The notes: generated by a model not told the origin, from the sequence alone. Shown: positions 41,458 through 54,179, counted from the first letter of the stretch. The stretch: 64,000 nucleotides of DNA from Citrobacter werkmanii NBRC 105721 (GCA_000759755.1 BBMW01000016.1:62001-126000); one strand, 5' to 3'. Numbers and translations are program-made.

Positions 41458-41733
41458 ATGCGAGCCCGTGTTTTGACCCTTCTGGCTGTGCTTTTGCTCA
41501 GTGCAAATGCAACGGCAGCCATCAAAATTGACAATCATCAGGCCAGGAATATGGATGATGTGCAGAGCTTAGGCGTTATTTACATAAATCATAACTTCGC
41601 CACTGAAAGTGAAGCCACTCAGGCCCTGAATGAAGAGACCGATGCGCAAGGCGCAACATACTACCACGTGATCCTCACCAGGGAGCCCGGTAGTAACGGA
41701 AATATGCACGCCAGTGCAGACATTTATCGCTAG
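41458..41733 (+). CDS. yjfY: YhcN/BhsA-family periplasmic protein YjfY
   Basis: A 91-residue DUF1471 protein very close to E. coli YjfY. A signal peptide (1-20, ending NATAA) precedes a small BhsA-like fold (VQSLGVIYINHNFATESEA). DUF1471 proteins are stress-induced periplasmic proteins; no activity is known. GAGGAGGT precedes the ATG. Two further DUF1471 genes, bsmA and yjfN, flank the other side of the ula cluster. Confidence 0.93.
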   Translation: MRARVLTLLAVLLLSANATAAIKIDNHQARNMDDVQSLGVIYINHNFATESEATQALNEETDAQGATYYHVILTREPGSNGNMHASADIYR

Positions 41734-41776
41734 CTACCCGCAAATAACCAACGAGAACATTGCCACAGTTTGACTT

Positions 41777-41804
41777 GCCCCCTTCACCGGGGGCTTTTTT
41801 TTTG
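41777..41804 (+). terminator. Terminator after yjfY
   Basis: GCCCCC, TTCACC, GGGGGC and nine T residues. Confidence 0.95.
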
Positions 41805-41904
41805 CGCATCAGGTAAATGAGAATTATTTTTCTTTGTATCTTATCCTGGTCATCATTTACTGATTAAATAAAGCATTACCGAACTGATTCTCTGGAGCGA
41901 AACC

Positions 41905-43098
41905 ATGTTTGCACGCTATGCGACGCTGAATCGCATACCAAAAGGCGTTTGGGTGCTGGGCGGCGTGAGTCTGCTCATGGATGTCTCCTCCGAAATGATC
42001 CATAGCCTGCTGCCGTTGTTTATGGCAACCACGCTGGGAGCCAGCGTCATTATCATTGGCCTGATTGAAGGATTAGCTGAAGCCACCGCGCTCATCATTA
42101 AGGTTTTTTCCGGCGTCCTCAGTGATTATCTGGGAAAGCGCAAAGGGCTGGCGATGCTCGGTTATGGTTTGGGGGCACTAAGTAAGCCCCTGTTCGCGAT
42201 GGCGGGCTCATCAGGCATGGTATTCAGCGCTCGCATGATTGATCGTGTGGGTAAAGGTGTTCGCGGCGCCCCCAGGGATGCGTTAGTCGCAGATGTCACC
42301 CCGTCCGAGATCCGCGGTGCCGCCTATGGTCTGCGCCAGTCTTTGGATACCATTGGCGCATTTCTGGGCCCCCTGCTCGCCGTCGGGCTAATGCTGCTCT
42401 GGAACAACGATTTTCACACTATCTTCTGGGTTGCCGTCATCCCAGGGGTGCTCTCTATCACCCTGCTATGGTTTGGCCTGAGTGAACCGAAAACCCCCGT
42501 CACTAATAAACGCACCAATCCGTTACGACGGGAAAACCTGAAAAAGTTGAGTGCAGCCTACTGGTGGGTCGTGGGACTGGGCGCGCTCTTTACGCTCGCC
42601 CGCTTTAGCGAGGCGTTTCTCGTGTTACGCGCATATCAAATGGATATCCCGCTGTTTGCCATTCCGCTGGTGATGGTCGCCATGAATCTGGTCTACAGTC
42701 TGTCGGCTTATCCTTTTGGTAAAATGTCTGACAGCATGAACCACACCCGCATGTTACAGGCGGGCCTGCTGGTCCTGATCGCGGCGGATATCACTCTGGC
42801 GCTGAGTCACCACTGGAGCACGTTACTGATAGGCGTGGGACTGTGGGGGATTCATATGGGCATGACGCAAGGTTTGCTGGCTGCCATGATTGCGCATACC
42901 GCGCCAGCAGAGCTACGCGGTACAGCCTTCGGTATGTTTAATCTGATCAGTGGCATCGCCCTACTGTTAGCCAGTACCGGCGCGGGCATTCTGTGGGAAA
43001 CGATGGGCGCAGCCTCGACGTTTTACGCTGGTGCTGTCATTTGTGCGATAGTTTTAGCAGGAATGCGATTTACACCAGCGGCTTACCAGCAACGCTGA
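41905..43098 (+). CDS. MFS transporter
   Basis: A 397-residue major facilitator with 12 membrane segments. The loop 2-3 motif is seen as SGVLSDYLGKRKGLA (near 69-83) and RGAPRDALVAD near residue 119 resembles the drug:H+ antiporter and Fsr-type group. The substrate is unknown. It has its own leader with CTGGAGCG before the ATG and is convergent with ulaF. In K-12 no such gene lies between yjfY and ulaF. Confidence 0.88.
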   Translation: MFARYATLNRIPKGVWVLGGVSLLMDVSSEMIHSLLPLFMATTLGASVIIIGLIEGLAEATALIIKVFSGVLSDYLGKRKGLAMLGYGLGALSKPLFAMAGSSGMVFSARMIDRVGKGVRGAPRDALVADVTPSEIRGAAYGLRQSLDTIGAFLGPLLAVGLMLLWNNDFHTIFWVAVIPGVLSITLLWFGLSEPKTPVTNKRTNPLRRENLKKLSAAYWWVVGLGALFTLARFSEAFLVLRAYQMDIPLFAIPLVMVAMNLVYSLSAYPFGKMSDSMNHTRMLQAGLLVLIAADITLALSHHWSTLLIGVGLWGIHMGMTQGLLAAMIAHTAPAELRGTAFGMFNLISGIALLLASTGAGILWETMGAASTFYAGAVICAIVLAGMRFTPAAYQQR

Positions 43099-43101
43099 AG
43101 A

Positions 43102-43155
43102 TTGCCCCGAACAGATCGGTGACGCACATCCGTAGATGCACGTTGTCCGGGGCAA
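43102..43155. repeat. Long hairpin between the MFS gene and ulaF
   Basis: TTGCCCCG (43102-43109) pairs with CGGGGCAA (43148-43155), with an inner CATC-CGTA-GATG stem. It stands between convergent stops and probably terminates or protects the ula message, though no clear T run follows. Confidence 0.6.
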
Positions 43156-43160
43156 AGACG

Positions 43161-43847
43161 TTACTTCTGCCCGTAGTAGGCGTTTGGGCCGTGCTTACGC
43201 ATGAAGTGTTTATTCATCAGATAACTGTCGATGGGGCTAAGAGCCGGATTAATGCCACGCGCAATCCATGCCATTTTTGCGACCTCTTCCATCACCACAG
43301 CGTTGTGTACCGCGTCGTGAGCATCTTTACCCCAGGCAAACGGGCCATGCTGATACACCACCACGCCGGGCGTATGGAGAGGCTCCACGTTCCCCAGCGT
43401 TTCGATAATCACCTTGCCGGTATTCAGCTCATACTCGCCCTGAACCTCTGCTTCAGTTAATGCCCTCGTGCAGGGGATATCACCAAAGAAGTAATCCGCA
43501 TGCGTCGTGCCGAGTGCCGGAATTGCCCGCCCTGCCTGCGCCCACGCCGTCGCGTGGGTTGAGTGGGTGTGCACCACGCCGCCGAGAGAGGAATAGCGAT
43601 GATACAGCGCCAGATGAGTGGCGGTGTCGGAAGAAGGACGATAGCGTCCTTCCACCACATTACCACCCAAATCCACGATCACCATGTCGTCAACCTGCAT
43701 CGTTTGATAGTCGACGCCGCTGGGCTTAATCACCACCAGCCCCCGTTCGCGGTCGATGGCGCTGACGTTACCCCAAGTAAACGTCACCAGCCCATAACGC
43801 GGCAGATCCATGTTGGCTTCAAAAACCTGCTGTTTAAGTTTTTGCAT
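43161..43847 (-). CDS. ulaF: L-ribulose-5-phosphate 4-epimerase UlaF
   Basis: A 228-residue class II aldolase-fold enzyme. Zinc ligands H93, H95 and H167 and the acidic D74 are present ([17 protein letters not shown]). It converts L-ribulose 5-phosphate to D-xylulose 5-phosphate, the last step of ascorbate fermentation. The ATG overlaps the ulaE stop (TAATG); a frame extending 16 codons upstream is not used. Confidence 0.97.
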   Translation of the reverse strand: MQKLKQQVFEANMDLPRYGLVTFTWGNVSAIDRERGLVVIKPSGVDYQTMQVDDMVIVDLGGNVVEGRYRPSSDTATHLALYHRYSSLGGVVHTHSTHATAWAQAGRAIPALGTTHADYFFGDIPCTRALTEAEVQGEYELNTGKVIIETLGNVEPLHTPGVVVYQHGPFAWGKDAHDAVHNAVVMEEVAKMAWIARGINPALSPIDSYLMNKHFMRKHGPNAYYGQK

Positions 43848-44701
43848 TACACCGCCTCCACCAGACCTGCGCTGGCCATCCGCGCTTTCACCCAATCGCG
43901 CGCCTTCGCCACCTCATGCGCCGGATCGTCCGTCGTTTCACTCCACATCTCAATCAGGTATGGCCCGCAATACCCACTCTGTTTGAGCGTCGTAAAACAA
44001 CGTTCAAAATCGACAACGCCTTCACCAAACGGCACATTTTTGAACACGCCGGGTTTGGTGTCCTTCACGTGGACAGCCACGATATGGCCTATTCCAGCCT
44101 GTAGCTCCATCTGTACGTCGTTATCCCACGCTGACAAATTGCCAATATCGGGATACAGCTGGAACCACGGATTATTGAGATAGTGGGCATAACCCAGCGC
44201 CTTACTGATCGAATTCATCAACGGATAATCCATGATTTCCATCGCCAGCGTCACCTGCGCGCGACTCGCCATCTCAACGCTCTCTTTTAGCCCCTCGCGA
44301 AATCGACGACGCGTTTCGTTATTGGCCTGCTGGTAATAGACGTCATAACCCGCCAGTTGAATCACGCGAATACCAATATCCTGCGCAAACTGAATGGCTT
44401 TCCGCATGATCGCCAGTCCCTGATCGCGCACCGCATCATCTTCGCTCCCCAGCGGGAAACGGCGGTGAGCGCTCAGGCACATAGAAGGGACGCGTACTCC
44501 CGTTTCGGCGATGGCGGCCACCAGCGCCAGACGCTGCTCGCGGCCCCAGTCAAGGCGCGCAAGGCGGGCGTCGGTTTCATCAACCGAAATTTCGACAAAG
44601 TCAAAACCTAACTCTTTCGCCAGCCGCAAGCGATCCAGCCAGCACTTCCCTCCGGGGAGCGCTTTTTCATAAATACCGAGCGGGACCTGTTTCGACAACA
44701 T
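43847..44701 (-). CDS. ulaE: L-xylulose-5-phosphate 3-epimerase UlaE
   Basis: A 284-residue TIM-barrel sugar-phosphate epimerase, the same length as in E. coli, with metal-binding Glu/His residues in [19 protein letters not shown] and [10 protein letters not shown]. It makes L-ribulose 5-phosphate. It lies 9 bases after ulaD. Confidence 0.97.
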   Translation of the reverse strand: MLSKQVPLGIYEKALPGGKCWLDRLRLAKELGFDFVEISVDETDARLARLDWGREQRLALVAAIAETGVRVPSMCLSAHRRFPLGSEDDAVRDQGLAIMRKAIQFAQDIGIRVIQLAGYDVYYQQANNETRRRFREGLKESVEMASRAQVTLAMEIMDYPLMNSISKALGYAHYLNNPWFQLYPDIGNLSAWDNDVQMELQAGIGHIVAVHVKDTKPGVFKNVPFGEGVVDFERCFTTLKQSGYCGPYLIEMWSETTDDPAHEVAKARDWVKARMASAGLVEAV

Positions 44702-44710
44702 AGTCGCTCC

Positions 44711-45361
44711 TTAGCCCCACAACTGGGCGATGGAACGTTTGAACTGACGCGCAGCCTCAACCGGAGAAGCGGCATCACGAATACTGCGACCAGCTATAAA
44801 CACGTGAATCGGGATCCCCTGGAACAGCGGCAGATCCTCCAACGCCAGGCCGCCGGTTACGGTGACTTTAAAGCCCATATCAGACAGGCGTTTGATGGCA
44901 CTGATATCCGCTTCTCCCCACGCCACACCTGCGGCCTGCGCATCACGACTACGATGATATACAACCTGCCCGATACCCGCGTCACGCCACTCCTGAGCCT
45001 GTTCCCAGGTCCAGTAACCTGTCAGTTCAATCTGTACGTCGCCGTTAAATTCTTTCGCCACCTCGAGCGCACCTTTGGTGGTATTGATATCCGCACAGCA
45101 GATGACAGTGACCCAATCAGCGTTAGCTTCGAAACACATGCGGGAGAGGATTTTACCCGCATCGGCGATTTTGGCGTCCGCCAGCACAATTTTATGTGGG
45201 TAAAGCGCCTTCAGGTCACGTACGGCACGTACGCCCTCGGCAACACAAAGAATGGTGCCCACCTCAATAATATCGACCTCTTCGGCGATCAGACGCGTCG
45301 TTTCATACGCAGAAGACATTGATTGGTTATCCAGCGCAACCTGCAACATAGGTAATGGCAT
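44711..45361 (-). CDS. ulaD: 3-keto-L-gulonate-6-phosphate decarboxylase UlaD
   Basis: A 216-residue member of the orotidine-phosphate-decarboxylase suprafamily, the same length as in E. coli. The catalytic DAKIAD motif (residues 62-67) is present. It decarboxylates 3-keto-L-gulonate 6-phosphate to L-xylulose 5-phosphate with Mg2+. Confidence 0.97.
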   Translation of the reverse strand: MPLPMLQVALDNQSMSSAYETTRLIAEEVDIIEVGTILCVAEGVRAVRDLKALYPHKIVLADAKIADAGKILSRMCFEANADWVTVICCADINTTKGALEVAKEFNGDVQIELTGYWTWEQAQEWRDAGIGQVVYHRSRDAQAAGVAWGEADISAIKRLSDMGFKVTVTGGLALEDLPLFQGIPIHVFIAGRSIRDAASPVEAARQFKRSIAQLWG

Positions 45362-45373
45362 TTCGGTATCCTT

Positions 45374-45841
45374 TTAAACAGCCGCCGCAGTGGCGTTATC
45401 AATTAAATCCAGCACTTCCTGCGCGGTGCGGCAGGCACGTAAACGGTCGAAATTGGCTTCATCGTCAAACAGATTCACGATCTGCATGATGCCAACTTCC
45501 TGATGCGTGTTGGCGTCGACCGCCGCCATCGTGATCAGAATGTCCACCGGGTCGTTATCTTCGTGGTTAAACACCAGCGGGGTTTTCAGCGTCACCAGCG
45601 CAAAGCCGGTCTTCTTCACACCTTCTTCCGGGCGACCGTGCGGCATCGCCAGTCCTGGGGCAATCACAAAGTACGGACCGAACTGTTCTACCCCATCAAG
45701 AATGGCCTGGTAGTAGCGCGGTTCAACCACGTCAGCCTTAACCAGCAAATCGACGCCCAGCTTTACCGCTTCCTGCCAGGTGTTGGCCTCAACCTGTAGA
45801 AGGATGGCGTTATTGTCTGCCAGCGAATCACGTAATTTCAT
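45374..45841 (-). CDS. ulaC: Ascorbate PTS EIIA component UlaC
   Basis: A 155-residue EIIA of the mannitol/fructose-like fold. H68 in [11 protein letters not shown] is the phosphorylation site. It passes phosphate from HPr to UlaB. Confidence 0.97.
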   Translation of the reverse strand: MKLRDSLADNNAILLQVEANTWQEAVKLGVDLLVKADVVEPRYYQAILDGVEQFGPYFVIAPGLAMPHGRPEEGVKKTGFALVTLKTPLVFNHEDNDPVDILITMAAVDANTHQEVGIMQIVNLFDDEANFDRLRACRTAQEVLDLIDNATAAAV

Positions 45842-45852
45842 ATGCCGTGTCC

Positions 45853-46158
45853 TTACTTCACGTCCTGAGGGAAATGCGCTTTGATCACTTCCAGCAGTTT
45901 TGGGCCAAAATCGGCGGGCGACAGCATGTTGCGTACGCCAACAACATATTTATTGCCGGTTACGGTAATTTCACCGGCAATATGGGTAGAGGCGATGATG
46001 ATATCCGCGCCGTTCAGTTCACTTTTGTACTCACCCACTGCGCAGCTGTTCACGGTATGGTCAATATTTGACTGGGTTAAAAACTGGTCCACTTTCATCT
46101 TCATGATCATGGAACTGCCCTGCCCATTGCCACACACAGCCAGAATACGTACGGTCAT
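45853..46158 (-). CDS. ulaB: Ascorbate PTS EIIB component UlaB
   Basis: A 101-residue EIIB. C9 in VCGNGQGSS is the phosphocysteine. It phosphorylates ascorbate as it passes through UlaA. It lies 11 bases before ulaC and 15 bases after ulaA. Confidence 0.97.
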   Translation of the reverse strand: MTVRILAVCGNGQGSSMIMKMKVDQFLTQSNIDHTVNSCAVGEYKSELNGADIIIASTHIAGEITVTGNKYVVGVRNMLSPADFGPKLLEVIKAHFPQDVK

Positions 46159-46173
46159 AATCGGAACTCCTTA

Positions 46174-47937
<1,764 letters not shown>

Positions 47938-49002
47938 ATGAGTAAAGTAAAAAGCATCACGCGCGAATCATGGATTCTGAGCACATTCCCGGAGTGGGGA
48001 AGCTGGCTGAATGAAGAGATCGAACAGGAACAGGTCGCACCTGGCACCTTTGCTATGTGGTGGCTTGGCTGTACCGGAATTTGGCTAAAGTCAGAAGGCG
48101 GGACTAACGTCTGCGTCGATTTCTGGTGCGGAACAGGTAAGCAAAGTCACGGTAATCCGCTGATGAAAACCGGTCACCAGATGCAACGCATGGCGGGCGT
48201 GAAGAAACTGCAGCCAAACCTGCGTACCACGCCGTTTGTACTTGATCCGTTTGCGATTCGTCAGATCGATGCGGTGCTGGCTACGCACGATCATAACGAT
48301 CACATCGACGTCAATGTCGCGGCTGCGGTCATGCAGAACTGCGCGGACGACGTGCCGTTTATTGGGCCACAAACCTGTGTGGATCTGTGGGTCGGCTGGG
48401 GCGTGCCGAAAGATCGCTGCATCGTGGTAAAACCCGGCGATGTGGTTAAAGTGAAAGATATTGAAATTCACGCGCTTGATGCGTTTGATCGTACCGCGTT
48501 GATTACTCTTCCCGCCGATCAGAAAGCGGCGGGCGTGCTGCCGGACGGCATGGACGCGCGCGCCGTTAACTATCTGTTCAAAACACCGGGCGGCACGCTG
48601 TATCACAGCGGCGACTCACACTACTCCAACTATTATGCAAAACACGGCAATGAGCATCAGATCGACGTCGCGCTCGGATCCTATGGCGAAAACCCGCGTG
48701 GCATTACCGACAAGATGACCAGCTCCGACATGCTGCGTATGGCGGAAGCGTTGAATACAAAAGTCGTCATCCCCTTCCATCATGACATCTGGTCAAATTT
48801 CCAGGCCGATCCTCAGGAGATTCGCGTATTGTGGGAGATGAAAAAAGATCGTCTGAAGTATGGCTTTAAGCCATTTATCTGGCAGGTCGGTGGCAAATTC
48901 ACCTGGCCGCTGGATAAAGATAACTTTGAATACCACTATCCACGCGGCTTTGATGATTGTTTCACGATTGAACCGGATCTACCGTTTAAATCCTTCTTGT
49001 GA
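47938..49002 (+). CDS. ulaG: L-ascorbate-6-phosphate lactonase UlaG
   Basis: A 354-residue metallo-beta-lactamase-fold enzyme, the same length as in E. coli. The metal motif THDHNDH is at residues 116-122. It opens the lactone of L-ascorbate 6-phosphate to 3-keto-L-gulonate 6-phosphate. The start at 47938 ([10 protein letters not shown]) follows E. coli; an ATG five codons earlier is less likely. A terminator follows. Confidence 0.97.
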   Translation: MSKVKSITRESWILSTFPEWGSWLNEEIEQEQVAPGTFAMWWLGCTGIWLKSEGGTNVCVDFWCGTGKQSHGNPLMKTGHQMQRMAGVKKLQPNLRTTPFVLDPFAIRQIDAVLATHDHNDHIDVNVAAAVMQNCADDVPFIGPQTCVDLWVGWGVPKDRCIVVKPGDVVKVKDIEIHALDAFDRTALITLPADQKAAGVLPDGMDARAVNYLFKTPGGTLYHSGDSHYSNYYAKHGNEHQIDVALGSYGENPRGITDKMTSSDMLRMAEALNTKVVIPFHHDIWSNFQADPQEIRVLWEMKKDRLKYGFKPFIWQVGGKFTWPLDKDNFEYHYPRGFDDCFTIEPDLPFKSFL

Positions 49003-49010
49003 TCCACACC

Positions 49011-49037
49011 AAATGCCGGGCCTAACCCGGCATTTTT
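49011..49037 (+). terminator. Terminator after ulaG
   Basis: AATGCCGGG, CCTAA, CCCGGCATT and a T run. Confidence 0.9.
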
Positions 49038-49109
49038 TCCCATTTACTTTAGTATTTCCAGGCTATTTCAAATATCATCTTTTCAAATCAATTTGTATCG
49101 GAATAGCTC

Positions 49110-49865
49110 ATGACTGAAGCACAAAGACATCAAATATTGCTGGATATGCTGGCGCAGTTGGGCTTTGTTACCGTTGAGAACGTAATTGAGCGCCTGGGTA
49201 TTTCACCCGCCACAGCCCGCCGGGATATCAACAAACTCGACGAAAGCGGCAAACTCAAGAAAGTTCGCAACGGCGCAGAAGCCATCACTCAGCAGCGCCC
49301 GCGCTGGACGCCAATGAATCTGCACCAGGCACAGAACCACGATGAAAAAGTTCGTATTGCCAAGGCCGCATCCCAACTGGTGAATGCGGGTGAAAGCGTG
49401 GTGATCAACTGCGGCTCGACCGCCTTCCTGCTCGGACGTGAAATGTGCGGCAAGCCAGTGCAGATCATCACTAATTATCTGCCGCTGGCGAACTATTTGA
49501 TCGACCAGGAGCATGAGAGCGTGATCATCATGGGAGGGCAATACAACAAAAGCCAATCCATCACGCTTAGCCCGCAAGGTAGTGAAAATAGCCTGTATGC
49601 CGGGCACTGGATGTTCACCAGCGGCAAAGGGTTGACCGCAGATGGACTGTATAAAACCGATATGCTGACCGCGATGGCGGAGCAGAAGATGCTTAACGTG
49701 GTGGGCAAACTGGTGGTGTTGGTCGATAGCAGTAAGGTCGGTGAACGCGCGGGGATGCTGTTCAGCCGCGCCGATCAAATCGATATGCTGATTACCGGCA
49801 AAAATGCGAACCCTGAGATCCTGCAACAGCTCGAAGCTCAGGGCGTGAGCATTATGCGCGTTTAA
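49110..49865 (+). CDS. ulaR: DeoR-family repressor UlaR
   Basis: A 251-residue protein, the same length as in E. coli. The N-terminal HTH is seen in [26 protein letters not shown], and the C-terminal sugar-phosphate isomerase-like domain (from about 75) binds ascorbate 6-phosphate. It represses ulaG and ulaABCDEF. Its stop overlaps the convergent yjfP stop by 4 bases. Confidence 0.97.
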   Translation: MTEAQRHQILLDMLAQLGFVTVENVIERLGISPATARRDINKLDESGKLKKVRNGAEAITQQRPRWTPMNLHQAQNHDEKVRIAKAASQLVNAGESVVINCGSTAFLLGREMCGKPVQIITNYLPLANYLIDQEHESVIIMGGQYNKSQSITLSPQGSENSLYAGHWMFTSGKGLTADGLYKTDMLTAMAEQKMLNVVGKLVVLVDSSKVGERAGMLFSRADQIDMLITGKNANPEILQQLEAQGVSIMRV

Positions 49866-50611
49866 AGGTGCTGGCGGAAAAACGTCACCGTCGCAGCCAG
49901 CGCTTCTGGCGTAATGCGGTGGCGTACGCCTGCTTCCCACAGGCAGGTCAAATTATTGTCCAGACCGGCCTGAATCAGCGCCTGCTGTAAGCGGAAGGTT
50001 TCAACGGCCGGTACCACATCATCTTCCTGCCCGTGCCATAGCAGCAACGGCCTGTCGGCCAGGCGTGGCAACTGGTGCGTCACTTCCCATTCGGCCAGCG
50101 GCGCGATGAGGGCATCAAACTCAGCCTGCTGTTCTGGCGTCTGGACCAATAAAGGCGGAAAAAGCGTCTGCGCAAGCCGGGTAAAGTAGCCCGAACCCAT
50201 CAGGCTGGCTACACATTTAACCTCGGGATAGCGGGCCATAATGCCCAGGGCCGTCATTCCCCCCATTGACGCCCCGCCTACGGCAAGCCGTTCATCTGAC
50301 AACCACTTTTCTGCTACCAGCGCCGCACGTAACGTCGAAAACTCCTGCATGTTTTGCTGCAATATGTGCCAAAAGCGGTATATCCGCCCCTGTGCGTCAC
50401 CCTTGAAGCGGGCACCATGGTCTGGCGCATCTGGCATCACTACCCGGAATCCGGCCTGAACCAGAGCAACGGCAAAATAGCTGTAGACCAGGCTGGAAGA
50501 TGTAAATCCGTGATAAAAAATAATACAGGGGAGTGAACAGTCGCGTTTGCCAGCCGGAACGGCGTGCAGAACAGGGATACCCGCCAACTGTCGTGTTTCA
50601 ATTTCGATCAT
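49862..50611 (-). CDS. yjfP: Alpha/beta-hydrolase esterase YjfP
   Basis: A 249-residue alpha/beta hydrolase, the same length as in E. coli. The nucleophile elbow is GGASMGG, with oxyanion HGF in FYHGFTSS and the His of the triad in [10 protein letters not shown]. coli YjfP is an esterase with possible sugar deacetylase activity. The start at 50611 (MIEIETRQL) follows E. coli. Confidence 0.93.
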   Translation of the reverse strand: MIEIETRQLAGIPVLHAVPAGKRDCSLPCIIFYHGFTSSSLVYSYFAVALVQAGFRVVMPDAPDHGARFKGDAQGRIYRFWHILQQNMQEFSTLRAALVAEKWLSDERLAVGGASMGGMTALGIMARYPEVKCVASLMGSGYFTRLAQTLFPPLLVQTPEQQAEFDALIAPLAEWEVTHQLPRLADRPLLLWHGQEDDVVPAVETFRLQQALIQAGLDNNLTCLWEAGVRHRITPEALAATVTFFRQHL

Positions 50612-50792
50612 TTGTCGCCTCTTTCTTTCTGGTATGCCATGCAGCAATACTTAACGCAAGCGAATGTGTTCGACAATGATTCATAATGTTGAGAACTGGG
50701 TTACGCTTTCGCAACATTTTCATTCGAAAATCGCGTGAGAGATAACAATTCGGGAACATTCCCCTAAAGGGAAATTAATAAGGCACTACACT

Positions 50793-51122
50793 ATGGCTAT
50801 CAGGAAACGAGATAGAGTTATGCGTCGGTTTGCCTCTTTGTTGCTGGTTTTATTTTTAAGCGCCTGTAGCGTGCTACAGGGAACGCCGCAACCCGCACCG
50901 CCCGTTGCCGACCACCCGCAGGAGATCCGCCGTAACCAGAGTAATGGGTTACAGCGAATAGGGACGGTCAGCGCGCTGGTAAGAGGCTCACCGGATGATG
51001 CGCTGGCTGAAATCCGCGACAAAGCCGTCGCGGCAAAAGCTGATTATTATGTGGTCTTATTAGTCGATGAGACCATTGTGACTGGTCAATGGTATTCACA
51101 AGCGATTTTGTATCGTAAATAA
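50793..51122 (+). CDS. bsmA: Biofilm/peroxide stress lipoprotein BsmA
   Basis: A 109-residue DUF1471 lipoprotein. A lipobox LSAC ends the signal segment near residue 26, so the mature Cys is acylated. The C-terminal YhcN-like domain contains AEIRDKAVAAKADYYVVLL. E. coli BsmA (YjfO) affects biofilm maturation and peroxide and acid resistance. M10 at 50820 is an alternative start. Confidence 0.92.
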   Translation: MAIRKRDRVMRRFASLLLVLFLSACSVLQGTPQPAPPVADHPQEIRRNQSNGLQRIGTVSALVRGSPDDALAEIRDKAVAAKADYYVVLLVDETIVTGQWYSQAILYRK

Positions 51123-51269
51123 CATTGGCTTGAAATTTAGTCAGCTTTACATTGCTTTGCGCCCCTATGCGTTTACCTGTGCACAATAAACCAACAGCAG
51201 GAAGCTTGAGGTTTATTATCGCGATGGAATGCCCTGCCGTGTGTAGGGGTACGAATAATGGAGCTGACG

Positions 51270-51545
51270 ATGAAACAATCACTAGCCTTATCCTCACTGC
51301 TGCTTTCTACCGGACTGGTAGGTACTACGGCGCAGTCTGCCGAGTTCGCCAGTGCTGACTGTGTTACCGGCCTGAACGAAATAGGGCTGATATCCGTCAG
51401 TAACATTGCAGGAAATCCGCAGGATGTAGAACGCGTCGTGGCGTTAAAAGCGGATGAACAAGGCGCCTCATGGTATCGGATCATTCAAATGTATGAAGAT
51501 CAGCACCCCGATAACTGGCGCGTCCAGGCCATACTCTATGCGTAA
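51270..51545 (+). CDS. yjfN: Periplasmic DUF1471 protein YjfN
   Basis: A 91-residue protein with a signal peptide (ending AQSA) and a BhsA-like domain whose C-terminal half is almost identical to E. coli YjfN. It has been reported as an activator of the periplasmic protease DegP. The start at 51270 is 6 bases after GGAG. Confidence 0.9.
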   Translation: MKQSLALSSLLLSTGLVGTTAQSAEFASADCVTGLNEIGLISVSNIAGNPQDVERVVALKADEQGASWYRIIQMYEDQHPDNWRVQAILYA

Positions 51546-51550
51546 CAGAT

Positions 51551-51628
51551 TGCCGGATGAGGTAAACTTATCCGGCCTGTTTTAACCCAGGCATTATGAT
51601 AAGACGCGCCAGCGTCGCCATCAGGCAT
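51551..51628. repeat. REP pair between yjfN and aidB
   Basis: TTGCCGGATGAGGTAAACTTATCCGGCC, a linker, then TGATAAGACGCGCCAGCGTCGCCATCAGGCA. It fills the gap between the convergent genes. Confidence 0.9.
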
Positions 51629-51632
51629 ATTA

Positions 51633-53255
51633 TTACCGTAATCCTCCCGTTGCCCGTAGCAGCAGATCATTCTGTACCTGTTCAGACAATCGTCGTCCAC
51701 CACGTGTATCCAACATCATCTGACACCAGGCCTGCGCCACTGGCGGAGAGGCATAGCGCAACATTTGCGCCCCGCAACCGAGCAGGAAAAGCAGCTGCGT
51801 AATCTCCCGGCCCAATTCTTCACTGGGTTTTCGCAGGTGTTGCTGCAATTGACGAACCATCCGATCGTAATGACGATCCTGCCCTTTGACCTCGGCAAAG
51901 GCTTCGCTGAGCATATCGTAGATACCGGGTTGTTTTGTCAGCACCCGCAATACATCAAGGCACATAATGTTGCCGGAGCCTTCCCAGATACTGTTTACCG
52001 GCATCTCACGGTACAGACGTGGCAACTCACTCTCCTCGCAGTAGCCAATCCCACCCAATACTTCCATCGCCTCAGCGACAAACGGCATCCCACTTTTGCA
52101 GACAGAATATTTCGCCGCTGGCGTGAACAACCGAGCCCACAGCGCTTCTTTGGCCTCAGCGCGGCGGTCCCAGGCCCTCGCCAGTCGAAACAGTAACGCG
52201 GTCTGACCTTCCAGCTGTAGCGCCATTCGGCTTAAGACCTGACGCATCATCGGCTGTTCAATCAATGGCTTGCCAAATACCTGTCGTTGGTGCGCATGAT
52301 AAATCGCCACGGAAAAGGCACGTCGCATCATGCTATGGCTGCCGAGCGCACAATCAAAACGCGTCATCCCGCCCATTTTCAGGATATGGCGTATACCTTC
52401 CCCTTCATCACCCAGCAGCCAGCCAATCGCATCGTGGAATTCAACCTCGCAGCTGGCGTTGGAGCGGTTGCCTAACTTATCTTTAAGCCGTTCAAGACGG
52501 ATGGCATTACGCCGCCCATCGGGTAAAAATCGCGGTACAAAAAAGCAGGATAATCCTCCCTTTGCCTGCGCCAGCACCAAATGAGCATCACTTTGCGGCA
52601 CGGAGAAAAACCACTTATGTCCCACCAACCGATACGAGCCGTCTGCGAGGCGTTCCGCCTGAGTAGTATTGCTCAGCACATCTGAGCCACCCTGTTTCTC
52701 GGTCATTCCCATGCCAATCAGCAGCCCACGCTTTTGCCCACCCGGCAGTAAATGCGAGTCATAGCGGTCGCTTAGCAGCGGCGTAAACCAGTCGTGAGAT
52801 TGTGAAGGTAGCATCTGCAGTAACAGCGGCGTGGCGGCAAAGGTCATGGTCACCGGACACAAAGTGCCTGCTTCCACCTGCGCATGCAGCATGAAACGCG
52901 CCGCACGGGCAACAAATGTTCCCTGCCGCGCTTCGTCTTCCCAGGCAAGGTTATGCACACGGTTAGCGCACAGTCCCTGCATCAGCAAATGCCAGGCAGG
53001 ATGGAAACGCACATCGTCCAGTCGCTGCCCCTGCGGGTCGTAACGCAAAAGTTCGGGTGGAAAAGCATTCGCCAGGCGCCCCAGTTCAAGCGATTCCGCG
53101 GTGCCTAGCTGCTGGCCAATACTCGCCAACAGATCGCTATCCCAGCCCGCCCCTTCGCGGATAACCGCTTCACACAGGGCGCCATCAGACAGGTATAAGT
53201 TACTGTTATTGAGCGGTACAGGTTGGTTAAAAACGGTATGCGTTTGCCAGTGCAT
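51633..53255 (-). CDS. aidB: Acyl-CoA-dehydrogenase-like DNA damage protein AidB
   Basis: A 540-residue flavoprotein of the acyl-CoA dehydrogenase superfamily, one residue shorter than E. coli AidB. It is part of the adaptive response to alkylation and binds DNA. FAD-site segments such as GMTEKQGGSDV and EVLGGIGYCEES are visible. The start at 53255 (MHWQTHTVFNQP) has GAAGGAGGGAG upstream. In E. coli it is activated by methylated Ada. Confidence 0.96.
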   Translation of the reverse strand: MHWQTHTVFNQPVPLNNSNLYLSDGALCEAVIREGAGWDSDLLASIGQQLGTAESLELGRLANAFPPELLRYDPQGQRLDDVRFHPAWHLLMQGLCANRVHNLAWEDEARQGTFVARAARFMLHAQVEAGTLCPVTMTFAATPLLLQMLPSQSHDWFTPLLSDRYDSHLLPGGQKRGLLIGMGMTEKQGGSDVLSNTTQAERLADGSYRLVGHKWFFSVPQSDAHLVLAQAKGGLSCFFVPRFLPDGRRNAIRLERLKDKLGNRSNASCEVEFHDAIGWLLGDEGEGIRHILKMGGMTRFDCALGSHSMMRRAFSVAIYHAHQRQVFGKPLIEQPMMRQVLSRMALQLEGQTALLFRLARAWDRRAEAKEALWARLFTPAAKYSVCKSGMPFVAEAMEVLGGIGYCEESELPRLYREMPVNSIWEGSGNIMCLDVLRVLTKQPGIYDMLSEAFAEVKGQDRHYDRMVRQLQQHLRKPSEELGREITQLLFLLGCGAQMLRYASPPVAQAWCQMMLDTRGGRRLSEQVQNDLLLRATGGLR

Positions 53256-53330
53256 TGTGTCTCCCTCCTTCAACGGCTGCGCCATTAAGTATGGTCAGCC
53301 AGACAAGAGAGTGCCTGGGATTCAGGTCAC

Positions 53331-53356
53331 AAAAAAGCCATCCCGAGGGATGGCTT
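53331..53356 (-). terminator. Terminator after rlmB
   Basis: On the minus strand AGCCATCCC, TC, GGGATGGCT and six T residues, ending the nsrR-rnr-rlmB transcript. Confidence 0.9.
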
Positions 53357-53375
53357 AAGAGACATAGAGAAGGAA

Positions 53376-54107
53376 TTAGCCGCGCTGGCGAACAGCTTCA
53401 AACAGGCAGATGCCGGTCGCGACTGAAACGTTTAGCGACGAAACGCTCCCTGCCATCGGGATACTGATCAGTTCGTCACAATGCTCACGAGTCAGACGAC
53501 GCATACCTTCGCCTTCAGCCCCCATGACCAGCGCCATACGTCCGGTCATTTTGCTCTGATAGAGAGTATGGTCGGCTTCACCAGCGGTGCCCACAATCCA
53601 GATATTCTCTTCCTGCAGCATACGCATCGTGCGCGCCAGGTTAGTTACGCGGATCAGCGGTACGCTTTCAGCCGCGCCACAGGCCACTTTTTTCGCCGTC
53701 GCATTCAACTGTGCGGAGCGATCTTTCGGTACGATAACCGCATGTACACCAGCAGCATCCGCGCTACGCAGGCATGCGCCCAGGTTATGCGGATCGGTGA
53801 CGCCATCAAGGATCAAAAAGAACGGCTGATCGAGCGCGGCAATCAGATCCGGCAGATCGTTCTCCTGATACTGACGACCCGGCTTCACGCGCGCAATAAT
53901 CCCCTGATGTACCGCACCCTCGCTTTTCTCATCCAGGAACTGGCGGTTAGCCAGCTGAATGACAACACCCTGCGCTTCCAGGGCATGGATCAACGGCAGC
54001 AGGCGTTTATCTTCACGGCCTTTGAGAATAAAGACGTCCTGGAAGCGCTCAGGCGCACGTTCCAGCAGAGCCTGCACCGCGTGGATGCCGTAAATCATTT
54101 CACTCAT
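53376..54107 (-). CDS. rlmB: 23S rRNA (Gm2251) 2'-O-methyltransferase
   Basis: A 243-residue SpoU/SPOUT enzyme, the same length as in E. coli. The conserved motifs [17 protein letters not shown] (motif 1), [13 protein letters not shown] (motif 2) and [15 protein letters not shown] (motif 3) are present. It methylates the P-loop of 23S rRNA. The start at 54107 (MSEMIYGI) follows E. coli. Confidence 0.96.
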   Translation of the reverse strand: MSEMIYGIHAVQALLERAPERFQDVFILKGREDKRLLPLIHALEAQGVVIQLANRQFLDEKSEGAVHQGIIARVKPGRQYQENDLPDLIAALDQPFFLILDGVTDPHNLGACLRSADAAGVHAVIVPKDRSAQLNATAKKVACGAAESVPLIRVTNLARTMRMLQEENIWIVGTAGEADHTLYQSKMTGRMALVMGAEGEGMRRLTREHCDELISIPMAGSVSSLNVSVATGICLFEAVRQRG

Positions 54108-54138
54108 GAATGTACTCGTTAATAGTTTGTGCGTAACG

Positions 54139-54162
54139 CCGGGCAACATGACAGTTGCCCGG
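54139..54162. repeat. Hairpin between rnr and rlmB
   Basis: CCGGGCAAC, ATGACA, GTTGCCCGG: perfect nine-base arms in the 72-base spacer. No T run on the minus strand, so an RNA-processing or REP-derived element is more likely than a terminator. Confidence 0.65.
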
Positions 54163-54179
54163 CTTACAGTTTATGGCTG